DNA of 26,160 bases from an uncultured Fretibacterium sp. (GCA_937900285.1 CALCEM010000030.1:1-26160), one strand, 5' to 3'; shown: positions 15,300 through 23,482, counted from the first letter of the stretch. Notes: generated by a model not told the origin, from the sequence alone. Translations and numbers: made by a program.

Positions 15300-15581
15300 A
15301 TGTCTGAAAATTATGTGACAAAAGATTTATTTGAGGAAACTATACGGCGCATCGAAACATCAAATGAAGCATTTAAAGCAGAGATCAAAGCTCAAAACGC
15401 GGAGTTTAGAGAAAATGTCTCGTTAATGTTGATGGGAATAGACAAGCGCGTCTCAAATCTCGAAAATAAATTTGACAGTTTAGAAAATCGTTTTGATACA
15501 ATGATTCATACTTTAACAATTTTCGGAACTTTATTCACGATTACCGGCGCAATTGTCGCAATAATAGCGTTGTTTAAATAA
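15300..15581 (+). CDS. Small coiled-coil protein with C-terminal membrane anchor
   Basis: 93 residues, function unknown. It opens with NYVTKDLFEETIRRIE, similar to the EYVRRDVFDAKMEVFFERL segment of the gene upstream, and continues as a heptad-rich coiled coil (KRVSNLENKFDSLENRFDTM, about 50-69). A single membrane helix (about 72-92) ends just before a final Lys. There is no signal peptide, so the coiled coil probably faces the cytoplasm as a tail-anchored protein, opposite to the upstream partner. An AAGGTG SD lies about 14 bases before the ATG. An intrinsic terminator follows. It may bind the cytosolic tail of the partner; this is inference. Confidence 0.75.
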   Translation: MSENYVTKDLFEETIRRIETSNEAFKAEIKAQNAEFRENVSLMLMGIDKRVSNLENKFDSLENRFDTMIHTLTIFGTLFTITGAIVAIIALFK

Positions 15582-15606
15582 TTCTAACTCAAAAAAAATT
15601 TTACGC

Positions 15607-15637
15607 TCCTTCAGGGTAAACGCTCTGGAGGATTTTT
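15607..15637 (+). terminator. Intrinsic terminator of the coiled-coil gene pair
   Basis: TCCTTCAG (15607-15614) pairs with CTGGAGGA (15625-15632) with one G-U pair and a ten-base loop, followed by TTTTT (15633-15637), 26 bases past the stop. Confidence 0.8.
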
Positions 15638-15696
15638 ATTTTTAATTTTATATTGTTCAGATTTCAAATAATTTTAAGTTTCGCACTGTCACAAAC

Positions 15697-15736
15697 AAAA
15701 AAACACCCCCTCCATGAGATCAAACCGGAAGGGGTG
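15697..15736 (-). terminator. Intrinsic terminator of the Synergist-CTERM protein gene
   Basis: On the minus strand CACCCCTTCC (15736 to 15727) pairs with GGAGGGGGTG (15713 to 15704) over ten pairs, one G-U, followed by seven T (15703-15697). It faces the plus-strand terminator at 15607-15637. Confidence 0.9.
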
Positions 15737-15772
15737 AAGAATATCAAATCAAATTACAAATTTTACGTTAAA

Positions 15773-17377
15773 TTATTTCTTTCTTGCGACAAGCCCTGCT
15801 AATAATAAAAGTCCTAATCCTGACCAGCCCGCAGAACATCCGCCTGAAGAACTGCCGGGACCTTTTGCAGTTACAGGATCGGTGTTACCGCCTTCCGAAT
15901 AATCATAAACAGCTGCCATACTCGGTTTAAGGTCGCCTTCACCCGTATTAATAACAAGATATGTAGCGGTATCAACATTACTAAGCACATCATAAGCACT
16001 CACATTCTCTACCTTGCCTCCGTAGGATGTTTCACGAACTACATTTACAGACGAAACGGCCGCGTTCGCAGAAGCATTCACAGTCTCGGGACTTTCCGTA
16101 TTCTCAAAACCATTCATATAAGCCCAGAATTTGTTCTTAGAAGAATCAGAAGAATCAAGCGTAAAACTATCACCAGGCTTTGTAAAGTATACCTTAACTA
16201 TGTAGGTGCCAGCCGTAAGACCATTGATCGCCGGTAAATCAAGCGTTCTAGCAACATCACAACTTTTCTCTTTAGCTCCAAGAAGAATACTATTAAAACA
16301 ACCAAACTCCGCAGGAGAGAAATCATAATCTTGGATTTTTTCACCAGGTATCCTGCTATATCCTGTAGCACTTATAATTCTAGTGGGTACATCATTGTCG
16401 AAGGCATCTCCACTCGCAAACGTAAAATCTTCAGTTGCTATCTCTGTATATTCAACTTCTTCTTCTTCTGGATTAAGATAACTTGCGTCAACATCTTCTT
16501 CTGAGACTGAAATAACAGGTTCATACTCCTCCCCTGCTTCCATGTAAGTCGCAAAAGTAAGATAGCCAGGAATTGCTTCGCCACCAGTGCCAGGTACGGT
16601 ATCTGTTTCATTTCCAATACTATCCAAGAAAACGCCATCTCCAGCATCATCCGCAGCAGCTACACCAAACGATCCAGCCAACACGCTAGAAGCTCCATAT
16701 GTTCTGCCTTTCTGGAATGTGTTACCTCTAACTTTTTTTCCGTAGTTCTCTTCCTTAAATAAAGGCATAGGAATCATTGCAACTCCGCTCTTTTCTGGTG
16801 TCATGGTGGGAAGCATAGCAATAGGAACTTGAGAAGACTTAGACTTTCCAGAACTTAAGGCAAGAGAGGCGAGAAGTGTGGCGGCATAATCCATCTGTTC
16901 AGCTGCAGATTCAGTACGAGCTTCCATCACTATCGAGGTAGTCTCCACAATCTCAATAGTCGTCGTAATTGTCGAACTGATCATTTTAGCAACCCTGTCC
17001 AATGTGCCAGACTTATTTAAAGTTTCCTTAGTGCTTGTTGTAAGATTGGTTAACTGAGTTTTCTGAGCGTCCGTGAGTGTTATACCAGCCTCACTAACAA
17101 GCTCCGTAGCAGCAGCGGAAGCCTCCTTAACCATACTTGAAACGGTCGTAGTACTCACCGTAGTAGCGATCTTTGTCACAGCTTCCATTGTCAACTTAAC
17201 AACAGTCACAGTCTCTGTTTTAACTACGGGATCACCTTTTTTCACTTCTGTCTTACTAGTTTCTTGACTTTCAGAACCATCCGAATTAACGGTTTTATGT
17301 CCAACACCCGTCGCAAACGCACTCGCAGTAACCGCCAACATCGCAATTACAAGTAACAACGCTAAAAACTTTCTCAT
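15773..17377 (-). CDS. Secreted protein with Synergist-CTERM sorting signal
   Basis: 534-residue exported protein of unknown role. Residues 1-22 are a signal peptide (MRKFLALLLVIAMLAVTASAFA). Residues about 30-165 are rich in Thr, Val and Ser with long amphipathic helices. The middle (about 205-345) is acidic, including a run of four Glu. A beta-rich region with ITGYSRIPGEK-like character precedes the tail. The last 28 residues have the tripartite sorting signal: SSSGGCSAG, a hydrophobic helix (GLGLLLLAGLVA) and RKK. Such Cys-containing signals are thought to be cut by an intramembrane protease and the new end attached to lipid at the surface. GGAAGGGG precedes the ATG. Transcription is monocistronic, with a strong promoter and terminator. 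No processing enzyme is in this window. Confidence 0.85.
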   Translation of the reverse strand: MRKFLALLLVIAMLAVTASAFATGVGHKTVNSDGSESQETSKTEVKKGDPVVKTETVTVVKLTMEAVTKIATTVSTTTVSSMVKEASAAATELVSEAGITLTDAQKTQLTNLTTSTKETLNKSGTLDRVAKMISSTITTTIEIVETTSIVMEARTESAAEQMDYAATLLASLALSSGKSKSSQVPIAMLPTMTPEKSGVAMIPMPLFKEENYGKKVRGNTFQKGRTYGASSVLAGSFGVAAADDAGDGVFLDSIGNETDTVPGTGGEAIPGYLTFATYMEAGEEYEPVISVSEEDVDASYLNPEEEEVEYTEIATEDFTFASGDAFDNDVPTRIISATGYSRIPGEKIQDYDFSPAEFGCFNSILLGAKEKSCDVARTLDLPAINGLTAGTYIVKVYFTKPGDSFTLDSSDSSKNKFWAYMNGFENTESPETVNASANAAVSSVNVVRETSYGGKVENVSAYDVLSNVDTATYLVINTGEGDLKPSMAAVYDYSEGGNTDPVTAKGPGSSSGGCSAGWSGLGLLLLAGLVARKK

Positions 17378-17452
17378 AAAAAATGAGCACCCCTTCCAAA
17401 AAAATTTTTACTAACTGAAAAAATAAGTATTAAACGCAATGCTTAGTACGAA

Positions 17453-17480
17453 ATTTTACAGCACGTTTTAATTTTGTCAA
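17453..17480 (-). promoter_or_regulatory. Strong sigma-70-type promoter of the Synergist-CTERM gene
   Basis: On the minus strand a perfect TTGACA (17480 to 17475), 16-base spacer and TAAAAT (17458 to 17453). The predicted start near 17446 gives a leader of about 70 bases. Confidence 0.75.
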
Positions 17481-17505
17481 TTATCATAAATTTTTAATTA
17501 ACTCA

Positions 17506-17540
17506 CAAAAAACTCCCGCCCAAAAATTTAAAGACGGGAG
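17506..17540 (-). terminator. Intrinsic terminator of the TRAP/catabolic operon
   Basis: On the minus strand CTCCCGTC (17540 to 17533) pairs with GGCGGGAG (17520 to 17513), one G-U, around a 12-base loop, then TTTTTT. It lies 57 bases after the dctP-like stop. Confidence 0.88.
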
Positions 17541-17597
17541 AAATATTTTTAATTCAATCTGACACGATATTTTTTTATATTTTTAATTTTTTCCGCT

Positions 17598-18689
17598 TCA
17601 GATTTCTGTATTATTTTCGATCGCAGGTGCTGGAGCTGGGGTCTTTCTGGCTTCAACTTCCGCCAAACTTTGCTCAAGCGTACTCCCTAAACCCTGCGTA
17701 GCATTGTCGATCTTTTTATATAAATCGCGCACTCCTTGAATTTTCAAAACATCATCAAAGAACGAATTATCATAATTTATGATCGTCATGCCACCTTTTG
17801 CGAGAATGGCTTTATTGCTCTGGTCGATCTCCTCAAGTTTTGGACGCATCTCGTCAAGTGCTTCACGTACAGCCTGATCAAGCGCTTTTTTATGTTCGTC
17901 CGAAAGCGATTTATAAATTTTATCGTTTATGCAAATCTGATTGCAATATAAAATATGATTCGTGCAGGCCAAATATTTTTGAACTTCCTGGAAATTTGCT
18001 CCGACACAAGTATCAGCAGCATTCTCCTGAGCGTTGACCGTCCCATTTTGAAGCGAAATATATAACTCCGCCCATGCTAACGGTGTAGGTTCCGCGCCTA
18101 TTGCTGTCCAGAATGTCATATGATTTGCATTTTCCATAGTGCGTATTTGTAATTTTGCAAAATCTGATAACGTCTCAAGATTTTTATTGGCCGTCGTTAA
18201 TCTAAACGTAGCATTTTGCATAAAACCCAATAAATGTAATCCTTTACGTTCATAGGCTTTTGACATTTCGCGATGAAATTCAGAATCACCGTTTAAAACT
18301 TCGTCGATCGTATCACCGTCATATTTAGCAAATACCATCGGCAAATCAAATACAGCTACTTCAGGAATAAACGAAACTACAGGAGCAGTCTGACAAACTG
18401 TAATCGCAATATAACCGTTTTGAGCTTGACGCAATAAATCCGCATCGCCTCCGAGTTCACCATTCGGGAAATAATCTATTACGAGACTTCCGCCAGTAAT
18501 TTTTTTAACTTTTTCCTCGATCAATTGCGCAAATACTTGACCGGCTGCACCTTTAGCAGTTGTATCAGCTGTCACAAGCCACACACCTGATTCTCCGGCC
18601 TCCTGAAAAGTTTTCGCCATGTATTGAGTAGCATAACCCAAAGCCACAACTATTAAACACGCTACAGCGAGAGCAATTATTTTTTTCAT
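17598..18689 (-). CDS. dctP: TRAP transporter solute-binding protein (DctP family)
   Basis: Periplasmic receptor that captures an organic acid and delivers it to the DctQM permease; 363 residues, slightly longer than usual. A signal sequence/anchor is at residues 1-20. The DctP signature is clear: LRQAQNGYIAITV (86-98), FDLPMVF, and LQIRTMENANHMTFWTAIGAEPTP (180-203). Arg183 is the residue that binds the ligand carboxylate across the family, followed by AWAELYISLQNGTVNAQENA. A Pro/Ala-rich tail (ARKTPAPAPAIE) is extra. It is the last gene of the operon, 24 bases after dctM; placing the abundant binding protein last is less common. The ligand is not readable from sequence, but a carboxylate is expected. 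Confidence 0.93.
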   Translation of the reverse strand: MKKIIALAVACLIVVALGYATQYMAKTFQEAGESGVWLVTADTTAKGAAGQVFAQLIEEKVKKITGGSLVIDYFPNGELGGDADLLRQAQNGYIAITVCQTAPVVSFIPEVAVFDLPMVFAKYDGDTIDEVLNGDSEFHREMSKAYERKGLHLLGFMQNATFRLTTANKNLETLSDFAKLQIRTMENANHMTFWTAIGAEPTPLAWAELYISLQNGTVNAQENAADTCVGANFQEVQKYLACTNHILYCNQICINDKIYKSLSDEHKKALDQAVREALDEMRPKLEEIDQSNKAILAKGGMTIINYDNSFFDDVLKIQGVRDLYKKIDNATQGLGSTLEQSLAEVEARKTPAPAPAIENNTEI

Positions 18690-18713
18690 GTTAAATTTTC
18701 CTCCCTTTAAGTT

Positions 18714-20021
18714 TTAGGCTTTCGGCATGATAATTTCAACGAGCCATGTACTAATTCCTGGAACATAAACAATTAATACAAGAGCGAGCAAGAATGCAAT
18801 TATAAACGGGACTGCTTTTGCTGCTACTGACATAGGCTGATCCTTTGAAATATTTCCAGCTACAAATAAATCAAGCCCAAACGGAGGCGTTGCAAGTCCA
18901 ATCGATAAACAGCACACTAAAACTACACCAAAATGAACAGGATTTACACCCAATTTCATAACAGCAGGAAGCAATACGGGAGCTAAAATTATTATTGCTG
19001 GGCCGGTGTCCATGATCATTCCAAGAATTAAAAATATTATTGTGCAGATGCTCAAAACTGAAACTGCGCTTGTGAAATTCGTCGTAATAAAATCTTGTAC
19101 GGCAATCGTTGCATGAGTTAACGATAATACACGGCCAAACGCTGTGGCAAATGCTAAAACAAAAGCTAATCCGCCGTAAGTTTTTACCGAACTCATTAAG
19201 AAAGCCGGCAACGCTGAAAATTTAATTGATCTGTCAATAAACAAACATACGATTAACGCATAAAACACCGAAACAACAGCCGCTTCTGTAGGCGTGAAAA
19301 ATCCCGTGTAAATTCCGCCTAAAATAATGATCGGACACATTAAAGCCCAAAAACTTTCCTTGAATAAGTGCCAAAATCCTTCGCTGCTTATTTCGCTTAA
19401 TCTCTCTTTAATTTTCTGTTTGTCCTCGCCTTTACGAGCGCAATAAATTACAGCATAAGCCATTAAAAATAATCCGATTAAAATACCCGGAACAACTCCG
19501 CCTAAAAATAATTGTCCTGTTGAAACACCAGTCGCAAGCGAATATAAAACGAATGGAATCGACGGAGGAATTATAACGCCTAAACCTCCAGCAACTGCGA
19601 TTAAACCGGCTGACCATGTTTTGTCATATCCTAAACTTACCATGAAGGGGACGCACATTGCTCCGACTGCTGCTGTAGTTGCCGGGCCTGATCCTGAAAT
19701 CGCTCCGTAAAATAAACATGTTAAAACTACCGCGCAGGGGACTCCGCCCGTAAATCTTCCGACAAAATAGGCGAAGAAATTAAATAATTTTTTGGAGATT
19801 CCGCCTTCAGCCATTATTACTCCGCCCAAAATAAATAACGGAACTGCTAAAATTGGCGTTGAGTTTGCTCCGGAGAAAGTGTTATCAACTATTTGAGGAA
19901 TAACACCGCCGCGATCCATTAATAAAATTGGAGCTACTGAACCCAAAATCATGCTTACGCCGATCGGAATCGATAAAATTATCGCAACAAGAAATACTAC
20001 AAAAACTAATAATGCCGCCAT
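18714..20021 (-). CDS. dctM: TRAP transporter large permease (DctM)
   Basis: Inner-membrane subunit that moves the substrate using the sodium gradient; 435 residues with about 12 membrane segments, as usual. Family landmarks are the opening VFLVAIILSIPIGVSM, NSTPILAVPLFILGGVIMAEGGIS, FYGAISGSGPATTAAVGAM (about 108-126), LGVIIPPSIPFVLY, GGIYTGFFTPTEAAVVSVFYA and LGMIMDTGPAIIILAPVLLP. Its ATG lies three bases after the dctQ stop, so translation is coupled. Confidence 0.95.
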   Translation of the reverse strand: MAALLVFVVFLVAIILSIPIGVSMILGSVAPILLMDRGGVIPQIVDNTFSGANSTPILAVPLFILGGVIMAEGGISKKLFNFFAYFVGRFTGGVPCAVVLTCLFYGAISGSGPATTAAVGAMCVPFMVSLGYDKTWSAGLIAVAGGLGVIIPPSIPFVLYSLATGVSTGQLFLGGVVPGILIGLFLMAYAVIYCARKGEDKQKIKERLSEISSEGFWHLFKESFWALMCPIIILGGIYTGFFTPTEAAVVSVFYALIVCLFIDRSIKFSALPAFLMSSVKTYGGLAFVLAFATAFGRVLSLTHATIAVQDFITTNFTSAVSVLSICTIIFLILGMIMDTGPAIIILAPVLLPAVMKLGVNPVHFGVVLVCCLSIGLATPPFGLDLFVAGNISKDQPMSVAAKAVPFIIAFLLALVLIVYVPGISTWLVEIIMPKA

Positions 20022-20024
20022 TGA

Positions 20025-20579
20025 TTAATTCGCCCCCTCTGCTTTTTTAGCTGCTTCGGCTTCTGCTGCTGCGTCTGCAATTGTCTGCTCAAGTGTCGTC
20101 ATTTCTCTGTCTTCCAAATGTTGAAGGTGAATTATTACCATTTGAATAGACCTCAAAGTCGCAAGAGCAAAACCGGCAAACACAAACGCGTATAATATCC
20201 AGATTGGCCACTGCATAGCCGCTGAAGTTTCTCCGCTCTCCAAAGTACGCATTAAAGATGCGCGGGAATGATACGCCAATAAAGCCATCGAAAGCCCGAC
20301 AATAATATCAACAGCCAAATTTATAACTTTTCTTAACATTTGGGGGAGCATGTCAATAATTACATTAACTCTCAACATGTTAGATTTTCTGATCGTGTAA
20401 GGCAGTGAAACAAATACGCTCATGATCCACATGAAACGCGAAAACTCTTCAGCCCATGTTAATGACGGTATAGACGGAATTTTACGGACAATAACCTGAA
20501 GCATCATGACACATGATATTAAAATCAGGAATACTATCATTAAAAATTCTTCAAAATGTTCATCAAACCATTTAAGCAT
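20025..20579 (-). CDS. dctQ: TRAP transporter small permease (DctQ)
   Basis: Four-helix membrane subunit that pairs with DctM; 184 residues. The family hallmark is TWAEEFSRFMWIMSVFVSLPYTIRKSNMLRVNVI (residues about 40-74). The C-terminal 25 residues are Ala/Glu/Lys-rich (AAAEAEAAKKAEGAN) and probably a disordered cytoplasmic tail. AGGAGG precedes the ATG. It sits 26 bases after the lyase gene and three before dctM. Confidence 0.93.
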   Translation of the reverse strand: MLKWFDEHFEEFLMIVFLILISCVMMLQVIVRKIPSIPSLTWAEEFSRFMWIMSVFVSLPYTIRKSNMLRVNVIIDMLPQMLRKVINLAVDIIVGLSMALLAYHSRASLMRTLESGETSAAMQWPIWILYAFVFAGFALATLRSIQMVIIHLQHLEDREMTTLEQTIADAAAEAEAAKKAEGAN

Positions 20580-20605
20580 TTAAAAAAAATACCTCCTAAT
20601 AGTTT

Positions 20606-21550
20606 TTAGCCTTGAGTCCCTATCAAATCTTTTGAACGTCCGGCGCGTAACACATAACTATCTAATTTATGGCCAACAAGTTCGCTGACTTTTCGAGAAA
20701 TTGCCATGACTTTTAAGACATCAATTCCCGTTTTTATTCCGGATTCGTCCAGCATGTGTATAACATCTTCACTCGAAATATTTCCGGCTGCACCTGGAAC
20801 AAAAGGACAACCGCCCAAACCTCCGAACGAGCTGTCAAATTGAGTCATACCGGCCTGCATTGCTGCTAAAATATTGGCCATTGCTACTCCGCGAGTATTG
20901 TGAAAATGAAGCCACCATGTTGCATCAGGATATTTTTTTATTACGTGTTCGCATAAATCGTAAACTTGATTTGGCACGGCCATCCCTGAAGCATCGGACA
21001 ATGAAATCTCATTAATTCCAACTTTCAAATATGCTTCAATGATCGCATCGACATCTTCAACAGGTGTGCGGCCTTCCCAAGGCGAAGCGAAAGGCATCGA
21101 AATTGATCCGGAAATTGCTATATTATTTTCCTTTGAAAGTTTTACGCAATCTGCAAAACCGGCGACACTCTCTTCGGGTGTTCTGTTTAAATTTTTTAAA
21201 TTGTGCATACGGCTGGCGGAAACATTTAATTTAACTTTTTTGCAGCCACATTCTATAGCCCTTTGAACTCCGCGAACATTCGGGATCAATGCCCGTAACT
21301 CTACATCAGCCGGGACTTCTCCAATTTTCTTTACAACTTCATCGGTGTCGGCCATTTGCGGGACTTTTTTGGGGTGCATAAATGATCCCACTTCAATAAC
21401 TTTATAACCGGCATCGATCAAGCCTTTTAAAATTTCGACTTTGTCTTCAGTTTTTAAGACTAATGGATTACCGTCCTGATCTTTTTCATTCTGGAGGCCG
21501 TCGCGGAGACCGACCTCACAAATTTTTACACTCTCTGGAAGTTTCATCAT
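20606..21550 (-). CDS. Hydroxymethylglutaryl-CoA lyase-like enzyme (DRE-TIM metallolyase)
   Basis: 314 residues of the HMG-CoA lyase family, which cleaves a 3-hydroxy-3-methyl acyl-CoA by retro-aldol chemistry with a divalent metal. Active-site equivalents are present: Arg16-Asp17 (EVGLRDGLQNE), Glu53 (VIEVGSF), His215 and His217 (WLHFHNTRG), the mobile-loop Cys248 (GGLGGCPFVPGAAGN) and metal-ligand Asn257. Deviation: the canonical HCHDTYG is HFHNTRG, so Asp is Asn218 and Tyr is Arg220, near the substrate. It starts two bases after the TIM-barrel gene stop. Leucine breakdown genes are absent and it is embedded in a TRAP carboxylate operon, so a related substrate such as another branched hydroxyacyl-CoA or a free hydroxy-keto acid is possible. 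Confidence 0.85.
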   Translation of the reverse strand: MMKLPESVKICEVGLRDGLQNEKDQDGNPLVLKTEDKVEILKGLIDAGYKVIEVGSFMHPKKVPQMADTDEVVKKIGEVPADVELRALIPNVRGVQRAIECGCKKVKLNVSASRMHNLKNLNRTPEESVAGFADCVKLSKENNIAISGSISMPFASPWEGRTPVEDVDAIIEAYLKVGINEISLSDASGMAVPNQVYDLCEHVIKKYPDATWWLHFHNTRGVAMANILAAMQAGMTQFDSSFGGLGGCPFVPGAAGNISSEDVIHMLDESGIKTGIDVLKVMAISRKVSELVGHKLDSYVLRAGRSKDLIGTQG

Positions 21551-21552
21551 AA

Positions 21553-22410
21553 TTAATCTATTCCGTTAGCTTTAAAATATGCTTTTGCTACTTCCAAACA
21601 TCTGGCAGCATGTCCAGCTCTTCCGCGTGCTTCGATCTCTTTTAAATTCGGCAATTCAATCGAAAGCGGAATATTTGGCATTGCCTTCACCATGTCAGCG
21701 ATTGCCATAACACCTTCACCGGGATACATACGACCCTCACGAGCTGTGAACAGCATTAAATCATCTTTAATATTATCAAGAACAGGATCACCGTTTGGCA
21801 TATCAGCGCTTGCAGGACCGGCGGGACCATCGCATAAATGTATAAAATTAAAATATTTCGCTGGAGTTCTTGCAAGTTCCGAACCAGTTACGCCAGCGCG
21901 ACCAGCGTGTAAAGTGTCGACCATTACAAAAACATTGTCGCGGCTCAAATCATCAATTAACGTAATATCTTCCTGCAAATTTCTCACGCCAGCCCATGGC
22001 AAAAACTCAATATTAAATTTTAAATTAAATTCTTTGGCCATGTCAGCAACTTTCCCGGCCGTTTCAGTGTACCATTTGCGATCACGTGTCCAAACGCTTC
22101 CGAGTACATCTGTTGCGCCTAATTTTGCAGCTGCTTCGAATGCCGGTTTATATTCGTTGATGTCCAAATCTTTACGAATCCTGGCAAGCTCAATATCCAT
22201 TAACGGCATATCATATTCTTTAAGAGCGTTTTTAATATCCTCGAATAATTTCGGATCTTTTTGCGGTAAAAATTCCGGCTCGCCTGGCAAATGCATCGGT
22301 ATAGTTCTTAAACTTACAAAATCATAACCGGCTTCTTTGGCCATTTTAATTTGTTCCATTGGATTTACGCCGGGTGTCGTGAGATAAGCTAATGAAAATT
22401 TACGCGCCAT
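21553..22410 (-). CDS. Xylose-isomerase-like TIM-barrel (sugar phosphate isomerase/epimerase family)
   Basis: 285-residue (beta/alpha)8 protein of the AP-endonuclease-2/xylose isomerase-like superfamily, which includes epimerases, IolE-type dehydratases and 3-dehydroshikimate dehydratases. Likely metal ligands are Glu135 (FNIEFLPW), Asp165 with His168 (MVDTLHAG), His191 (FIHLCDGP) and Glu252 (LSIELPN); the GEG at 231-233 is also typical. The ATG at 22410 is chosen: GGGAG lies 11 bases upstream, while an upstream in-frame TTG at 22431 would put that SD inside the gene. It lies between the shikimate-dehydrogenase-like gene (90-base gap) and the lyase gene (two-base gap). The reaction is unknown; an isomerisation or dehydration of the imported acid or its oxidised form is plausible. 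Confidence 0.82.
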   Translation of the reverse strand: MARKFSLAYLTTPGVNPMEQIKMAKEAGYDFVSLRTIPMHLPGEPEFLPQKDPKLFEDIKNALKEYDMPLMDIELARIRKDLDINEYKPAFEAAAKLGATDVLGSVWTRDRKWYTETAGKVADMAKEFNLKFNIEFLPWAGVRNLQEDITLIDDLSRDNVFVMVDTLHAGRAGVTGSELARTPAKYFNFIHLCDGPAGPASADMPNGDPVLDNIKDDLMLFTAREGRMYPGEGVMAIADMVKAMPNIPLSIELPNLKEIEARGRAGHAARCLEVAKAYFKANGID

Positions 22411-22500
22411 TTTTATTTTTACTCCCTTCAATTTTGTTGAATAAAAAATAAATTAAGCCGCCCTAAAATTAGCAACGGCATTTTTTTTAATTTTAATTTA

Positions 22501-23382
22501 CTATTTCCCTGCAACTTTTTCCGCCAAAATCGTCTGTAATTCCTGACGCATTCTCTCGACTGGAGCTTCTTTCACTCCTGCCCAAATTTCGATTTGACGT
22601 GCGCCCTGATATAAACTCATATCGATACCGTTAATAGTTTTTGCGACTCCGGCTTCTTTAGCTTCCTTTAAAAATCTCGTTTCAACCGGGTTATATGTAG
22701 CGTCAAAACATACGTGATTCGGCTTAAAATATTTTTTGTCCATGCATGTATATTCTTCTTTGCCACGCATGCCGAGTCCTGAAAGGTTTAAAATTACATC
22801 GGTTTCTCCGAGAGCTTTGCCGATCTTTTCTTCTTCGCTGGCTCTGATCGCTTCACATACGCCGGGGAAATATCCGTTAATTTCTTTTGCTAATTCCTCG
22901 CATAATTCTGAACGTGAACTAATATAAATTTTTTTAGCTCCGGCGTTTGCGATCTCAAAACATACTGAGCGACCTGTTCCGCCTGCACCAAATGAAAACA
23001 CTACTTGATCTTTAATCGGGCATCCCTCTTCTTTGAGTGAACGTAACGCGCCGTAACCATCAGTGTTATAAGCTTTTAATTTTCCTTCTGGAGTTTTCAC
23101 AACGGTATTTGTTGAACCCATCTTCTCGCATAACGGATCAATTTCATCAACGTACTTCATGGCCTCAACTTTATTGGGTTTTGTGACTGCGCAACCTCTG
23201 AAAGTTGTAATATAACGTACGCCGTCAAAAATTTCTTTTAAATGCTCGTCGGCTTCACAATAACAATAAGCCATATTAAAACCTGCTGCGTTATATGCTG
23301 CATTCTGCATACGTGCCGCGAATGACTGCCCGAGAGGTTTCCCGATAAGTGCGATAATTCTGCTGTCAATATCGAACTGCAT
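22501..23382 (-). CDS. Shikimate dehydrogenase-like NAD(P)-dependent oxidoreductase
   Basis: 293 residues of the AroE/YdiB family. Present are the catalytic Lys71 (AVTKPNK) and Asp108 (NTDGYGA), the STNT turn (90-93), the dinucleotide loop GAGGTGR (132-138) and the late GIDMSLYQGARQIEIWAG. The N-terminal substrate motif is altered: the usual HSxSPxxHN reads QSFAARMQN, so the second carboxylate-binding Ser is Ala22. This suggests a quinate-type or other polyhydroxy acid rather than biosynthetic shikimate. ATG 23382 has GCAGGTG six bases and AAGGAG 12 bases upstream; a GTG at 23391 is only three bases from AAGGAG. First gene of the six-gene operon; the nearest upstream terminator is at 23483-23510, so a promoter in the 100-base gap is expected, though I found no convincing one. 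Confidence 0.85.
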   Translation of the reverse strand: MQFDIDSRIIALIGKPLGQSFAARMQNAAYNAAGFNMAYCYCEADEHLKEIFDGVRYITTFRGCAVTKPNKVEAMKYVDEIDPLCEKMGSTNTVVKTPEGKLKAYNTDGYGALRSLKEEGCPIKDQVVFSFGAGGTGRSVCFEIANAGAKKIYISSRSELCEELAKEINGYFPGVCEAIRASEEEKIGKALGETDVILNLSGLGMRGKEEYTCMDKKYFKPNHVCFDATYNPVETRFLKEAKEAGVAKTINGIDMSLYQGARQIEIWAGVKEAPVERMRQELQTILAEKVAGK

Positions 23383-23482
23383 TTTAGACACCTGCTCCTT
23401 ACATATAAATTTTATTTATTAGGTTATGGAAATTATTTTAATTTTACTTGAATATAATCGTTATTAAACAGTAATTATGCAT

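Noticed and set aside
22411..22431. TTG start at 22431 for the TIM-barrel gene
   Set aside because: The only good SD (GGGAG) lies just after this TTG and fits the ATG at 22410.
17598..23391. Operon as a quinate/shikimate breakdown pathway to protocatechuate
   Set aside because: The TIM barrel could be a 3-dehydroshikimate dehydratase, but it matches no such enzyme closely in my recollection, the lyase has no place in that route, and ring cleavage genes are absent. Kept only as one possibility.
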